Under the pieces are notes generated by a model. That model was not told the DNA's origin, did no database searches, and was given only the letters and a program-made list of their open reading frames with translations. This document shows positions 23,380-32,323 of a DNA stretch of 64,000 nt, one piece after another. The stretch spans positions 186,001 to 250,000 of the forward strand of contig JAXMFB010000003.1 in NCBI GenBank assembly GCA_046347945.1. The letters are read 5' to 3'. The stretch is from Zeimonas sp046347945. Its GTDB lineage: Bacteria; Pseudomonadota; Gammaproteobacteria; Burkholderiales; Burkholderiaceae_E. Position 1 is the first letter of the stretch. Every line of letters begins with the position of its first letter. The position numbers and the translations under genes are program-made.

Positions 23380-24066
23380 TCAGTCGAGCAGGAACTGGTA
23401 GCCGCGCCCGCGCACGGTCTCGATCCACGAGCGGCCGTCGCCGCGCTGGCCGAGCTTCTGGCGCAGGCTGCTCACGTGCACGTCGATGCTGCGATCGAAG
23501 CGCGCCAGCGGCCGGCCGAGGGCCTGCTCCGACAGTTCGGCCTTGCCGACGACGCGCCCCGCCTGGCGCGCGAGCACTTCGAGCAGGCTGAACTCGGTGC
23601 TGGTCAGCGACAGCGCTTCGCCGTGCCAGCGCGCGAGCCGCTTGCCCGGCCACAGCGACAGCGGCCCCGCGGCCAGCGGCTCATCGGCGGCGCCGGCTTC
23701 GGCGGGACGCGCGCGACGAAGGATCGCGCGCAGGCGCGCGGCGAGCTCGCGTGGCGTGCACGGCTTGGGCACGTAGTCGTCGGCGCCCAGCTCGAGCCCG
23801 ACGATGCGATCGACGTCGTCGCCCCGGGCGGTGAGCATCAGCACCGGCACGCGGCTGGCCAGCCGGATCCGGCGCAGCGCCTCGACGCCGTCGAGCCCGG
23901 GCATCATCACGTCGAGCACCACGATGTCGTAGCTGCCGTCGAGCGCGCGCGCGACGCCGGAGGCGCCGTCGTGCACGGCGTCGGTGTCGAAGCCTTCCCG
24001 CTGCAGGTACTCGCGCAGCAGGTCGGACAGTTCGACGTCGTCATCGACGAGCAGGACTTTCGGCAT
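23380..24066 (-). CDS. cpxR: OmpR-family response regulator, CpxR-like
   Basis: Cytoplasmic response regulator of 228 residues. The receiver domain (1-120) has acidic pocket DDD (8-10), phospho-acceptor Asp52 in VVLDVMMPG and Lys in YVPKPC. The winged-helix domain (about 130-225) contains LTSTEFSLLEVLARQAGRVV, RSIDVHVSSLRQKL and TVRGRGYQFL. It is first in an operon with cpxA and is divergent from a Spy/CpxP-like gene. An exact CpxR-type box (GTAAA-N5-GTAAA) stands 86 bases upstream of its start, consistent with autoregulation. Confidence 0.9.
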   Translation of the reverse strand: MPKVLLVDDDVELSDLLREYLQREGFDTDAVHDGASGVARALDGSYDIVVLDVMMPGLDGVEALRRIRLASRVPVLMLTARGDDVDRIVGLELGADDYVPKPCTPRELAARLRAILRRARPAEAGAADEPLAAGPLSLWPGKRLARWHGEALSLTSTEFSLLEVLARQAGRVVGKAELSEQALGRPLARFDRSIDVHVSSLRQKLGQRGDGRSWIETVRGRGYQFLLD

Positions 24067-24151
24067 CGAAGGAGGGGTCGGAGCGCATCGAACCGATCAT
24101 ATCGGCGGCGGGCGACTGCCGACAGCGCCGACGCGAAGGAACGCGCGCTTC

Positions 24152-24166
24152 TTTACCAACGTTTAC
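24152..24166 (-). promoter_or_regulatory. CpxR box
   Basis: The minus strand reads GTAAA-CGTTG-GTAAA, a perfect match to the GTAAA-N5-GTAAA consensus of enterobacterial CpxR. It lies between the divergent cpxR (start 24066) and spy/cpxP-like (start 24300) genes and can serve both. Confidence 0.72.
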
Positions 24167-24299
24167 ACGTGTCCAACGACGGTTAACGCGCGGCACGCGC
24201 ATCCTGCAGGCGTGCCGAACCCCAGTCCTCGGCCAGCCGGGCAACCGCCCGGTCGATTCGACGATCACACGGGCCTTGGGCCCAACGAAGGAGTTCACG

Positions 24300-24872
24300 A
24301 TGAAGAAAGCACGTATCGCAGCCATCGCCGCGGCGGCGGGGGTCGCGCTCGCCGTTCCGTTCCTCGTCTCGGCGCAGGGCGCGCCGGCCGGCGACGGCAT
24401 GCGCGAAGGCGGCGCGTTCCACCGGATTCACGCGCGCCACGGCGGCCCCGGCGAACAGGCGATGATGGGCGGCGCGTTCCTGCGCGGCCTCGACCTGACC
24501 GAAGCGCAGCGCGACAAGGCGTTCGCGGTCATGCACGCGAACGCGCCGGCCATGCGCGAGCAGGGGAAGATCCTGCGCGCGACGCGCGGCGAGCTCGCGA
24601 AGCTCGCGCTGTCGAACGACTACGACGAGGCGAAGGTCAAGGCGCTGACCGATCGCAGCGCGCAGGCGATGAGCACGATGGCGCAATTGCGGGCGCGCGG
24701 GATGAACGAGATCTTCCGGACGCTGACCCCCGAGCAGCAGGCAAAAGTGATCGAGCGCCAGGCCCGCTGGGAGCAGCGCGGCCCGCGTGGCGGGCGCCAC
24801 TTCGGCCCGGGCGGCGAGGGCCGTCGCGGCGGCCCGGGGATCGACGGCGGTCCGGGCGCCGGGCGCAGCTGA
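24300..24872 (+). CDS. Spy/CpxP family periplasmic protein
   Basis: Exported 190-residue protein. Signal peptide is about 1-25 (MKKARIAAIAAAAGVALAVP, then FLVSA). Two LTxxQ repeats mark the family: LTEAQRDKAF (about 72-81) and LTPEQQAKVIERQ (about 145-157). CpxP restrains the CpxA kinase and Spy is a periplasmic chaperone; either role fits a protein divergent from cpxRA. The tail after residue 165 is Gly/Arg/Pro-rich and disordered. ATG 24300 is preceded by AAGGAG at seven bases, which favours it over the upstream ATG at 24276. Confidence 0.88.
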   Translation: MKKARIAAIAAAAGVALAVPFLVSAQGAPAGDGMREGGAFHRIHARHGGPGEQAMMGGAFLRGLDLTEAQRDKAFAVMHANAPAMREQGKILRATRGELAKLALSNDYDEAKVKALTDRSAQAMSTMAQLRARGMNEIFRTLTPEQQAKVIERQARWEQRGPRGGRHFGPGGEGRRGGPGIDGGPGAGRS

Positions 24873-25006
24873 TCGCGCGGGCGCCGGCGGCTGCGGGGTC
24901 CCGAGAGGCTGCAAGGGGCGCCGCGCGCTGCCGCGCACCGATCCGCTGCGAGCCGATCCGCCGAGCGCGGGTCGGCTCGCGCGCGTTCCTTCCGGTACAG
25001 TGCCGC

Positions 25007-25552
25007 ATGGCACTCCGGGCAACGATCTACAAGGCCGAGCTGTCGGTCGCCGACATGGACCGCGGTTACTACGCCGACCATTCGCTGACGATCGCGAAGC
25101 ATCCGTCCGAGACCGAGGAGCGGATGATGGTCCGCCTCCTCGCCTTCGCGCTTCGGGCCGACGCCACGCTCGCGTTCGGTCGCGGACTGTCCACCGAGGA
25201 CGACCCCGACCTGCTGCGCAGCGACCTGACCGGCGCGATCGACACCTGGATCGACGTCGGCTGGCCCGACGAGCGGCGAGTGCGTCGCGCCTGCGGGCGT
25301 GCGCGCGAGGTGCTGGTCGTGACCTACGGCGGCGCGAAGGCCGAGGCCTGGTGGCGCCAGGTCGGTTCGGTGCTCGCGCGATGCGACAACCTCGAAGTGA
25401 TCGAGGTGCCGGCCGAGGCCGGCGCCGCGCTCGGCGCGCTGGCGCGGCGCGCGATGCGCGTGCACTGCTCGATCCAGGATGGCCAGGTGCTGTTCGGCTC
25501 CGACGAAGGCCAGGTCGCCTTCGAGCCGGTGGCGCTGCGGGCGCGCGCCTGA
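25007..25552 (+). CDS. YaeQ family protein
   Basis: 181-residue protein of the YaeQ family (PD-(D/E)XK nuclease-like fold; the biological role is unclear). Family blocks: MALRATIYKAELSVADMDRG at the start, YYADHSLTIAKHPSETEERM, and the later IDVGWPDERRVRRACGRA and VLVVTYGG. ATG 25007 matches the family N-terminus. It is followed 26 bases later by the UPF0149 gene on the same strand. A decayed inverted copy of its 5' part, with upstream bases, is at 21491-21665. Confidence 0.88.
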   Translation: MALRATIYKAELSVADMDRGYYADHSLTIAKHPSETEERMMVRLLAFALRADATLAFGRGLSTEDDPDLLRSDLTGAIDTWIDVGWPDERRVRRACGRAREVLVVTYGGAKAEAWWRQVGSVLARCDNLEVIEVPAEAGAALGALARRAMRVHCSIQDGQVLFGSDEGQVAFEPVALRARA

Positions 25553-25578
25553 GCGCGGCGAGCGCGTAACATCGCGCC

Positions 25579-26379
25579 ATGATCACCGACACCGCCGCTT
25601 CCGGGGCCGAGCGCGCCGCGCTGGCCGACGCCGACTTCGCTCGCCTCGACCAGCTGCTGGCCGAGCTCGGCAACGACGACGCGATGATCGTCGAGGAGCT
25701 CGACGGCTTCCTCGCGGCGCTCGCGTGCGCGCCCGAGCCGGTGACCGCCGACGATTTCCTGCCAGTGGTCTTCGGCCTCGAGGAAGGTGATGGCGGCGAT
25801 GGCGGCGATGGCGGCGATGGCGGGCCGCGGCGCGGCAAGACGGCGCTTGCCGGGCTGCCCGCCGGTTTGGCCGCCGAGCTGGCCGCATTGGTGCGGCGGC
25901 ACGCGCAGGCGGTCGCCGCCTCGCTCGACGAGGGGTCGTTCGCACCAGTGCTGGCCTACGACGACCAGGGCGCGCCCGACGGCAGCGCGTGGGCGGTCGG
26001 GTTCCTGCGCGCGGTCGAGATGGCGCCCGACAGCTGGGACGCGATGCTCGACGAGAAGGAGTTCGGCGACGCGCTCGACGCGGCCGAAGCGCTGGCCGCG
26101 ACGCTCGACGACGAGCCCGGCGCGCGTGCACCGTCGCGGCGCGAGCGCGAGGCGCTGATCGACCGGATGATTGCGGACGTCGGCGACATCCACGAGTTCT
26201 TCCGGCCGTACCGGCAGGCGGGCACGACGCCTCGGGCGATGCGGGTCCAGACCGTGCGCCGCGAGCAGCCCAAGGTCGGCCGCAACGAGCCCTGCCCGTG
26301 CGGCAGCGGCCGCAAGTTCAAGGCCTGCTGCGGGGCGTCGCCTCAGGGACGGTCCTCGGCGAGCGCCGACACGACGTAG
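25579..26379 (+). CDS. UPF0149 family protein with C-terminal SEC-C motif
   Basis: 266-residue protein: an N-terminal UPF0149/YecA-like domain (LADADFARLDQLLAELGNDD to about residue 210) and a C-terminal zinc-binding SEC-C motif VGRNEPCPCGSGRKFKACCG (about 234-253), as found at the end of SecA. YecA-type proteins can bind ribosomes through this motif, but the function here is inferred only. An in-frame tandem repeat encodes (DGG)4 near residue 71-82. The 3' end overlaps the convergent sortase gene by 37 bases. A decayed fragment of this gene lies at 21795-21990. Confidence 0.87.
   Translation: MITDTAASGAERAALADADFARLDQLLAELGNDDAMIVEELDGFLAALACAPEPVTADDFLPVVFGLEEGDGGDGGDGGDGGPRRGKTALAGLPAGLAAELAALVRRHAQAVAASLDEGSFAPVLAYDDQGAPDGSAWAVGFLRAVEMAPDSWDAMLDEKEFGDALDAAEALAATLDDEPGARAPSRREREALIDRMIADVGDIHEFFRPYRQAGTTPRAMRVQTVRREQPKVGRNEPCPCGSGRKFKACCGASPQGRSSASADTT
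25789..25824 (+). repeat. Four tandem GATGGCGGC units
   Basis: Nine-base unit GATGGCGGC repeated four times (last unit ends GGG), keeping frame and coding (Asp-Gly-Gly)4 inside the UPF0149 protein. The decayed copy at 21795-21990 has only one such unit, so the array may have expanded after the duplication or contracted in the copy. Confidence 0.85.
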
Positions 26380-26996
26380 CGCAGCGGGCCGCCGGGCGCG
26401 ACCGCATCGAACGGCCAGCAGGTCACCAGCGTGAGCTCGTCGCGGCCGCGATCGGCGGCGATGCCGAGGTCGCGGGCATCGACGATGCGCGCACCGCGCA
26501 CCCGATAGGTCCGGCTTCGCCCGTCGAGACCTTCGACCTCGATGCGTTGCCCCGCGGCCACCCGCTCGAGGATGCGGAAGTGGGTGTCGCGATGGCCGCT
26601 GACCACGCTGTTGCCGGCGCCGCCGGGCGACACGGTGCCGATGCGATGCCCGGGCCCGAAGGCCAGCACCCGTCCGGCGTCGCCTTCGAGCACGACCATC
26701 GAACGAGCCTGCTCGACGAACGTGATCCGCGCGACGGCGGTCGTGTCGGCCCAGGCCCAGGGGCGCGCCGATGCCCGTCCCTGTTCGCGGTTGTGCTCCC
26801 AGGCCTGCTCGATCAGCGCCTGCGCGAGCCAGGCTTTCGCGTGCAGGGCCAGCCCGGTGGCCACCTGCCACAGGCCGGCCGCCACCAGCGCGGCGACCAG
26901 GAGCCGGGGTGCGCCGAGCCGTCGGCGGACCGCCCGCCACGCGTGCCGCAGGTCGATGCTGCGGTCGAGCAGCCACAGGCGCATCGACTGGATCAT
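26343..26996 (-). CDS. Class GN sortase
   Basis: Membrane transpeptidase of 217 residues of the Gram-negative (class GN, 'marine proteobacterial') sortase type. One N-terminal TM segment is at about 31-52. The catalytic set is His135 in SGHRDTHF, Cys193 in LVTCWPF and Arg207 in GPLRYVVS. ATG 26996 overlaps the stop of the upstream VIT/VWA target gene (ATGA), so enzyme and single dedicated substrate are coupled. The gene ends inside the 3' end of the convergent UPF0149 gene. The response regulator and kinase of the dedicated system lie on the other side of the target gene. Confidence 0.92.
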   Translation of the reverse strand: MIQSMRLWLLDRSIDLRHAWRAVRRRLGAPRLLVAALVAAGLWQVATGLALHAKAWLAQALIEQAWEHNREQGRASARPWAWADTTAVARITFVEQARSMVVLEGDAGRVLAFGPGHRIGTVSPGGAGNSVVSGHRDTHFRILERVAAGQRIEVEGLDGRSRTYRVRGARIVDARDLGIAADRGRDELTLVTCWPFDAVAPGGPLRYVVSALAEDRP

Positions 26997-29272
26997 TGGC
27001 GGGCCCCCCTGCGCACGAAGGCCGCCGACGCGCGAGCGCGTGCGCGCCCGCGTGCCGCCGCGCGGGCGGGCGAGTCCGCCAGCCGCGACCTCAACCAGGG
27101 CAGCGAAGCGAGCGCGAGCAGCAGCATGCCGGCGGCGATGTGAAGCGCGGCCGGTGTCGCGCCCTGCGCGAGCTCGCCCTGGCCGAAGACCGCGTCGTGC
27201 TCCCACCCCGCGGGAAGCTGCGTCGGTACCGCCGCCGGCTGCACCGGCGCGTCGGCGGGGCGCACCGGCGTCACGTCGACCGCGACGAGGCTGGTGTACG
27301 CGGTGACGAGGTGGTGGGCAAGCCCCAGGTCGCGCACGCGCGCCCGCAGCGCCTCGAGCTCGGTCCGGTCGCCGCCGGCGCGCGCGATCTCGTCGCCCAG
27401 CTCCTCGATGCGCTGGCGCGCCCACGCGGCGTGCAGGCCGCTGCCTTCTGCGCGCGTCGCCTCGACGCGGCTCTGCCAGCGGATCGCGCCGACGCTGCCC
27501 GAGACCACCGCCGCGCCCGGCATGCCGGCGAAGCGGGCGCGCACGACGATCGGCTCGCCGGCGTAGAGCTCCCCGGGCAGCGAGACCGGGTCGATCGGTT
27601 GCGCGCCGTCGAAGCGCAGCTGCAGGCCGGTGAGCATCGGCCTGGCCAGCTTCGCGTACAACTCGGCCATCCTGGCTTCGACGTCCTCGACGCGGTTGAC
27701 GTAGGTGTAGCTGCCGCGCCCGGCGGCCGCGGCCTTGCGCATGAACCAGCCGTTCGGCGCCGAACCGATGCCGATCGTGAAGAATCGTCGCGAACCGAGT
27801 CGGCGCTCGATCAGAGCGAGCATCTCGGCTTCGTAGCCGACCGCCCCGTCGGTCATGAACACGACCTGCCCGACCAGTCCGGGCGTCGCGGGGGCCGAGA
27901 GCGCCTGCTCGATCGCGCCGCGCATCTCGGTGCCGCCCTCCGCGCGCAGCCGGTCGATCCACGCGAGCGCCTCGCGGCGGCTGGCTTCGTCGAACGGCCG
28001 CGGCGCCGCGTACAGGCTGTCGTGGCCGCTGCTGAAGCGGATGATGTTGAAGGCGTCGCCGGGCCGGAGCTGCGCGATGCCGTATCGCAGCGCGCGCAGC
28101 GCCTGTGTGAACGACGTGCCGGCCATCGACCCCGAGGTGTCGATCACGAACGTCGTCTCGCGTGCGATGCGGGGCACGTCGGCGCCAGCGCCGCCCGGCG
28201 GCGCGAGGATCAGCTGGCCGTAGTGCAGGTCTTCGTGCCGCTCGACCCTGAATGCGCCGGCCGGATGCTCGCCGGGCAACGGCGACCACTGCAGTTCGAA
28301 GTCCCGATCGGCGATCGCCGCCGCGTCGAGCGCGATCCGGTACAGGTTCGGTGCGGCCCGCTCGACGCGGATCGCGTGCGTCGACGAGCGCGGAGTCGTC
28401 ACCGGCACCCCGGCGTCCAGGCGCACGGCGACCGACAGCGCGTTGGCGATGCGATGGGGGTCCTGGTCGCCGGCCGTCGCCGCGACGGGCGACACGGCGC
28501 CGGCCGTGGGCGGCAGCAGCACGGGCAGCGGCCCGGGGCCGACGATCTCGCGGCCCGGGTCGTAGCGCGGTGCGACCACCGTCGGCAACCTCAGCCGCCA
28601 CGCGCCGTCCTTCAGCGCGAGCGCCTGCTGGTACTCGATGCGGATCGCGATGCGTGCGCCGGGTGCGATGTTCGCGACTCGCGCGGTGAACAGATTCGGC
28701 CGCTGCTGCTCGACGATCGAGGCCCGTTTGCCGGCCGCAGTAGCCTCGCGGTACTCGGCGCGGGCCGCGGCGCGTTCGCGGATGCGGCCCTCGACGAGCC
28801 GCTCGCCGACGCGCATCTGCAGCCGGTCGACCGCGCTGTCGTCGGGCAGCGGGAACGCATAGATGCCCTCGAGCCAGCCGCCGCCCGGGTTGTCGAAGGC
28901 CTGCGTGACCGTCGTGCGCACCACCGGCCCGGTGACCTCGACGCGTACATCGGTCGAGACGAGCGGCGCAGCCTTCAGGCCTTGCGTGGTCCGGAACAGC
29001 AGCGTCGCGCGACCGGCGCTGCCTGGCGACGCGACGTCGGGCAGCCGCTCGATCGCGGCGTCTGCGGCCGGGGCGTCGGCGGCCGCGGGTTGGGCGATCG
29101 CGGGTTGGGCGATTGCGTGGGTGCTGATGATCAGCACCAATGCGCCGAGCACGACCGACACGAACAGCGCGGTGCCGACCACGCAGCCGGCGAAGGCGAG
29201 CCACTCGCGCCAGTCGAAGCGTGGCGGGGTGTCCGCGACGGGCAGCGGTTCGGCGGCGGCGTGACGCGACAT
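26993..29272 (-). CDS. Sortase target protein with VIT and VWA domains
   Basis: 759-residue envelope protein, the dedicated partner of the class GN sortase. A TM segment lies at about 28-52. The VIT (inter-alpha-trypsin) domain is about 88-220, with FDNPGGGWLEGIYAFPLPDD. The VWA domain is about 370-545, with the metal-binding MIDAS DTSGS at 378-382. The C-terminus has a hydrophobic segment (about 709-727) and a long Arg/Ala-rich tail. Directly before it stands LAQGATPA (701-708), where relatives carry an LPxTxT sorting signal, so the expected Leu-Pro and Thr are replaced. ATG 29272 gives the family start. It is divergent from the response regulator gene. Confidence 0.9.
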   Translation of the reverse strand: MSRHAAAEPLPVADTPPRFDWREWLAFAGCVVGTALFVSVVLGALVLIISTHAIAQPAIAQPAAADAPAADAAIERLPDVASPGSAGRATLLFRTTQGLKAAPLVSTDVRVEVTGPVVRTTVTQAFDNPGGGWLEGIYAFPLPDDSAVDRLQMRVGERLVEGRIRERAAARAEYREATAAGKRASIVEQQRPNLFTARVANIAPGARIAIRIEYQQALALKDGAWRLRLPTVVAPRYDPGREIVGPGPLPVLLPPTAGAVSPVAATAGDQDPHRIANALSVAVRLDAGVPVTTPRSSTHAIRVERAAPNLYRIALDAAAIADRDFELQWSPLPGEHPAGAFRVERHEDLHYGQLILAPPGGAGADVPRIARETTFVIDTSGSMAGTSFTQALRALRYGIAQLRPGDAFNIIRFSSGHDSLYAAPRPFDEASRREALAWIDRLRAEGGTEMRGAIEQALSAPATPGLVGQVVFMTDGAVGYEAEMLALIERRLGSRRFFTIGIGSAPNGWFMRKAAAAGRGSYTYVNRVEDVEARMAELYAKLARPMLTGLQLRFDGAQPIDPVSLPGELYAGEPIVVRARFAGMPGAAVVSGSVGAIRWQSRVEATRAEGSGLHAAWARQRIEELGDEIARAGGDRTELEALRARVRDLGLAHHLVTAYTSLVAVDVTPVRPADAPVQPAAVPTQLPAGWEHDAVFGQGELAQGATPAALHIAAGMLLLALASLPWLRSRLADSPARAAARGRARARASAAFVRRGARQ

Positions 29273-29347
29273 GTCCGGGGTCTCCTGGTCGGCGCGGCGA
29301 TGTGCCGCGGCAGGATCGATTGCGCGCCTGCGCGGCGGCTGCCGCGG

Positions 29348-29382
29348 GGCGCGAATCGGGCCGAAGCCGGCGCAAATCGGGC
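29348..29382. promoter_or_regulatory. Two 14-bp direct repeats 21 bp apart between target and regulator genes
   Basis: GGCGCGAATCGGGC (29348-29361) and GGCGCAAATCGGGC (29369-29382) differ at one base and repeat with a 21-base period, two helical turns. They sit in the 171-base divergent region between the sortase target and its response regulator. Tandem sites on one face of the helix are how OmpR-family dimers bind, so this is a good candidate operator. Confidence 0.55.
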
Positions 29383-29443
29383 ATTTCGCCGACATCGGTG
29401 GCGCGCTGCACGGGCGCGCAGGGCTTTGCGATACATTGCGCGC

Positions 29444-30154
29444 ATGAGCCGCCGCATCGCCATCGTCGAGGACGAACCCGCCATTCGCGACAACCTTCGC
29501 GACGCACTGGTTCGCCAGGGCTTCGAGGTCCAGGGGTTCGCGGACCGGCGCGAGGCGCAGGCGGCGCTGGCATCGCGCCTGCCCGACATGGCGATCATCG
29601 ACGTGGGGCTGGGCGACGAGCCGGACGGCGGATTCGAGCTGTGCCGCTGGCTGCGCGAGCGCGCGCCGGCGCTGCCGATCCTGATGCTGTCGGCGCGCGA
29701 TTCCGAGATCGACATCGTCTCGGGGCTGCGCCTGGGCGCCGACGACTACCTCACCAAGAACGTCAGCCTGCCGCACCTGCTCGCGCGCGTCACCGCGCTG
29801 TTCCGCCGGGTCGACGTGCTGGCACAGCCGCAGGGCCCGGCCGAGCAGCTGGTGCGCGGCGCGCTGCGCCTGGACGTGCCGCGGTTCGAGGCCAGCTGGC
29901 GCGACCACCCGATCGAGCTGACGGTCACCGAATTCTGGATGCTGCACGCGCTGGCGCGACACCCTGGCCACGTGAAGGATCGCGACGCGCTGATGCGCGA
30001 AGCCAACCTGGTGGTCGACGACCAGACCGTCACCTCCTACGTCAAGCGCATCCGGCGCAAGTTCGAGGCGATCGACCCCGCGTTCGACGCGATCGAGACG
30101 GTCTACGGCCTGGGCTATCGCTTCGTCGAGCGAGATGGGGCAGCCACCGCGTAG
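29444..30154 (+). CDS. Response regulator of the dedicated sortase system (OmpR family)
   Basis: 236-residue regulator. The receiver domain has acidic residues ED-E (9-11), phospho-acceptor Asp53 in AIIDVGLGDEPDGG and LGADDYLTKN. The winged helix covers about 135-232, with LTVTEFWMLHALARHPGHVK, VTSYVKRIRRKF and TVYGLGYRF. This protein type is known only beside class GN sortases, which its position confirms: divergent from the target gene and overlapping by 20 bases the histidine kinase downstream. ATG 29444 gives the family start MSRRIAIVEDEPAIR. Confidence 0.92.
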   Translation: MSRRIAIVEDEPAIRDNLRDALVRQGFEVQGFADRREAQAALASRLPDMAIIDVGLGDEPDGGFELCRWLRERAPALPILMLSARDSEIDIVSGLRLGADDYLTKNVSLPHLLARVTALFRRVDVLAQPQGPAEQLVRGALRLDVPRFEASWRDHPIELTVTEFWMLHALARHPGHVKDRDALMREANLVVDDQTVTSYVKRIRRKFEAIDPAFDAIETVYGLGYRFVERDGAATA

Positions 30155-32209
30155 CACGCGACGCTGGCGCCTGCCGCTCGGTCTGCGGTTCACGCTCGCG
30201 CTGGCGATGGTGCCGCTGCTCGCGCTGCCGCTGGTCGGCCTGCGCTTCGCCGAGGTGATGACCGAGCTCGCGCGCAACGAGCGACTGGAGAACCAGGCCC
30301 AGGCGGCGCGCAACCTCGCGGCCTCGCTGCACGAACGTCGCGAGCTGTTCGAGGCCGGCGCCGCGACGGTCGATCGTCGCGCCGGCACCGAGCCGTTGCC
30401 GGTCGAGTTGCTGGCGGACGTCGTCGTCGACCAGAACGCGAGCGAGTGGCTCGAAGTGCCGGGCCGCGCGCTGCCGATGCGCGCGCCCGACGGCACGATC
30501 GCTTCGGTGCTGCGCGTGCGGCTCGCGGCCGCCCGATCCCAGGAGCGGCCGGGCAAGTTCTTCCTGCTGGTGGACGCCGACGACGAGCGCCTGGTCGTGC
30601 CGGAGGTGCGCGACGGCGTCCGGCTCGCCGGCGACGAGCTGGTCGTCGAGTACGGTTCCGATGCCGGCGCGATGCAGACGCTGATGCAGCCGGTGGAGCG
30701 GCCGGGGCTGGATGGTCGAGATCGGCTTCGACGCCGAGCCGGCGCTGCTTCGCGTGCGCATCACCGACGTCGACTACCTCGGGTCGCGCCGCATCGAGGG
30801 CCAGGCCGATTCGGGGCTGCTCGCGCCGGTGCGGCCGTTCGCCGCGCCGACTCCGCCGGGATCGTCGTCCGGCGCTGTGGGCCGACGCGGTGCGCGGGCT
30901 CGAGAGCCAGCGGGCGCGTCTCGGTCTTCGATTCGAGCGGTGCGTTGCTCGCCCAGTCGGGCCGCGTGTCCGCAGGCCGCCGCCGGCCGACGACTGCGTC
31001 GCGCCTGGCGCGCCGGCTGCTGTCGGCGACGCTGGAGCCTGCGCCCCGAGCGCTTCCTGGACGAAGTCGACGCCGGGCAGCATGCCGGCGATCCCGCCGC
31101 TCACGCGCGCGCTGTCCGGCGTGGCGGCGCAGCAGTCCGAACGGATCGCGATCCAGGCCGGCCTGCCGGTGTGGATGCTGACGAGCGCGCAGCCGCTGTG
31201 GGTCGGCGACCGGGTGGTCGGCGCGCTGGTGCTCGAGGAAAACACCGGCTCGCGACTCGGCGTGGCGCGCGAAGCGATCGAGCGGCTCGCGCTGCTCACC
31301 GCGGCGGCGATGGCCGCGAGCGCGCTCGCGCTGCTTGCGGTCGGGTCGGTGACCGTCGCGCGGGTCGTGCGGCTTCGCCGGCAGGCCGAGCAGGCGATCG
31401 ACTCGCGAGGCCGGGTGGTGGGCGGCATCCGTGCGCCGCGCATTCGCGACGAGATCGGCGCGCTCGCCGAGAGCCACGCCAACGTGCTCGAGCGGCTGCG
31501 CCAGCACCAGCAGTACGTCGGCAACCTGCGCGCGCGGCTGGTCCACGAACTGCGCACGCCGATCATGGTCGTGCGCTCGTCGCTGGACAACCTGGCCGCC
31601 GAGGCCGATCCCCAGGCTCGCGAAGCCTACCTCGCGCGCGCCCGCGACGGCGCGCAGCGCCTCGAGCGGATCGTCGCGAGCATGGGCGAGGCGTCGAGCC
31701 TCGAGGCGATGCTCGCGCAGAGCCGCCTCGAATCGGTCGACCTGGCGGCGCTGCTGAACGCCTGCGCCGCCGGCTATCGCGGCGCGTTTCCTGCGCGCGA
31801 ATTCCCGGTCGACTGCGCGGCCGGCGCCGCGCCGTGCCCGGTCGTCCCCGAGGCGATCGTGCAGGCGCTCGACAAGCTCGTCTCGAACGCCGTCGACTTC
31901 GCCAGCGCCGGCTCGCCGGTCGTGCTGTCGCTGCGGCGCGCCGACGACGCCGACGGTTCGACGGGCGAGCACTGGGTGTTCTCGGTGCGCAACCAGGGCC
32001 TGCCGCTTCCGAACGCGATGCGCGACAACCTCTTCGACTCGATGGTGTCGATCCGCGACCACCGTGGCGGCGGCGAGGCGCACCTCGGCCTGGGCCTGTA
32101 CCTGGTGCGGCTGGTCGCCGAGTTCCACGGCGGGCACGCGTTCGCGCGCGACGTGGCTGACGGCGTCGAGGTGGGCTTCACCGTCGCGTCCCCGTCACGG
32201 CCCGACTGA
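30135..32209 (+). pseudogene. Histidine kinase of the dedicated sortase system, frameshifted in the sensor domain
   Basis: N-terminus MGQPPRSTRRWRLPLGLRFT with a TM segment is in one frame to about 30705. Between 30700 and 31080 the expected sensor sequence hops among all three frames: WMVEIGFDAEPALLRVRITD, then LWADAVRGLESQRA, then VSVFDSSGALLAQSG, then PAIPPLTRALSGVAAQQSE. At least five shifts are required. From about 31080 the frame is clean: TM, HAMP-like region, H-box LVHELRTPIMVVRSSLDNL, and ATPase blocks NAVDFASAGSPV and LGLGLYLVRL to the stop at 32209. The 2075-base span is not a multiple of three. Either a local error cluster or decay confined to the sensor. Confidence 0.75.
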
Positions 32210-32323
32210 CCGGCGGGCGCGGGTCGCCGGCCATCCGTCGGGCCGCCTGCACGTGAACGGGCCCGCCGGCCGTGTACTGGCAAGTGGGGCCCGATCCCGA
32301 GCCCTCGACGAACCACCCCGAAC

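Noticed and set aside
26771..30154. Plus-strand frame of over 1100 codons running into the response regulator
   Set aside because: Only the final part from ATG 29444 is real; the rest is antisense to the VIT/VWA target and sortase genes.
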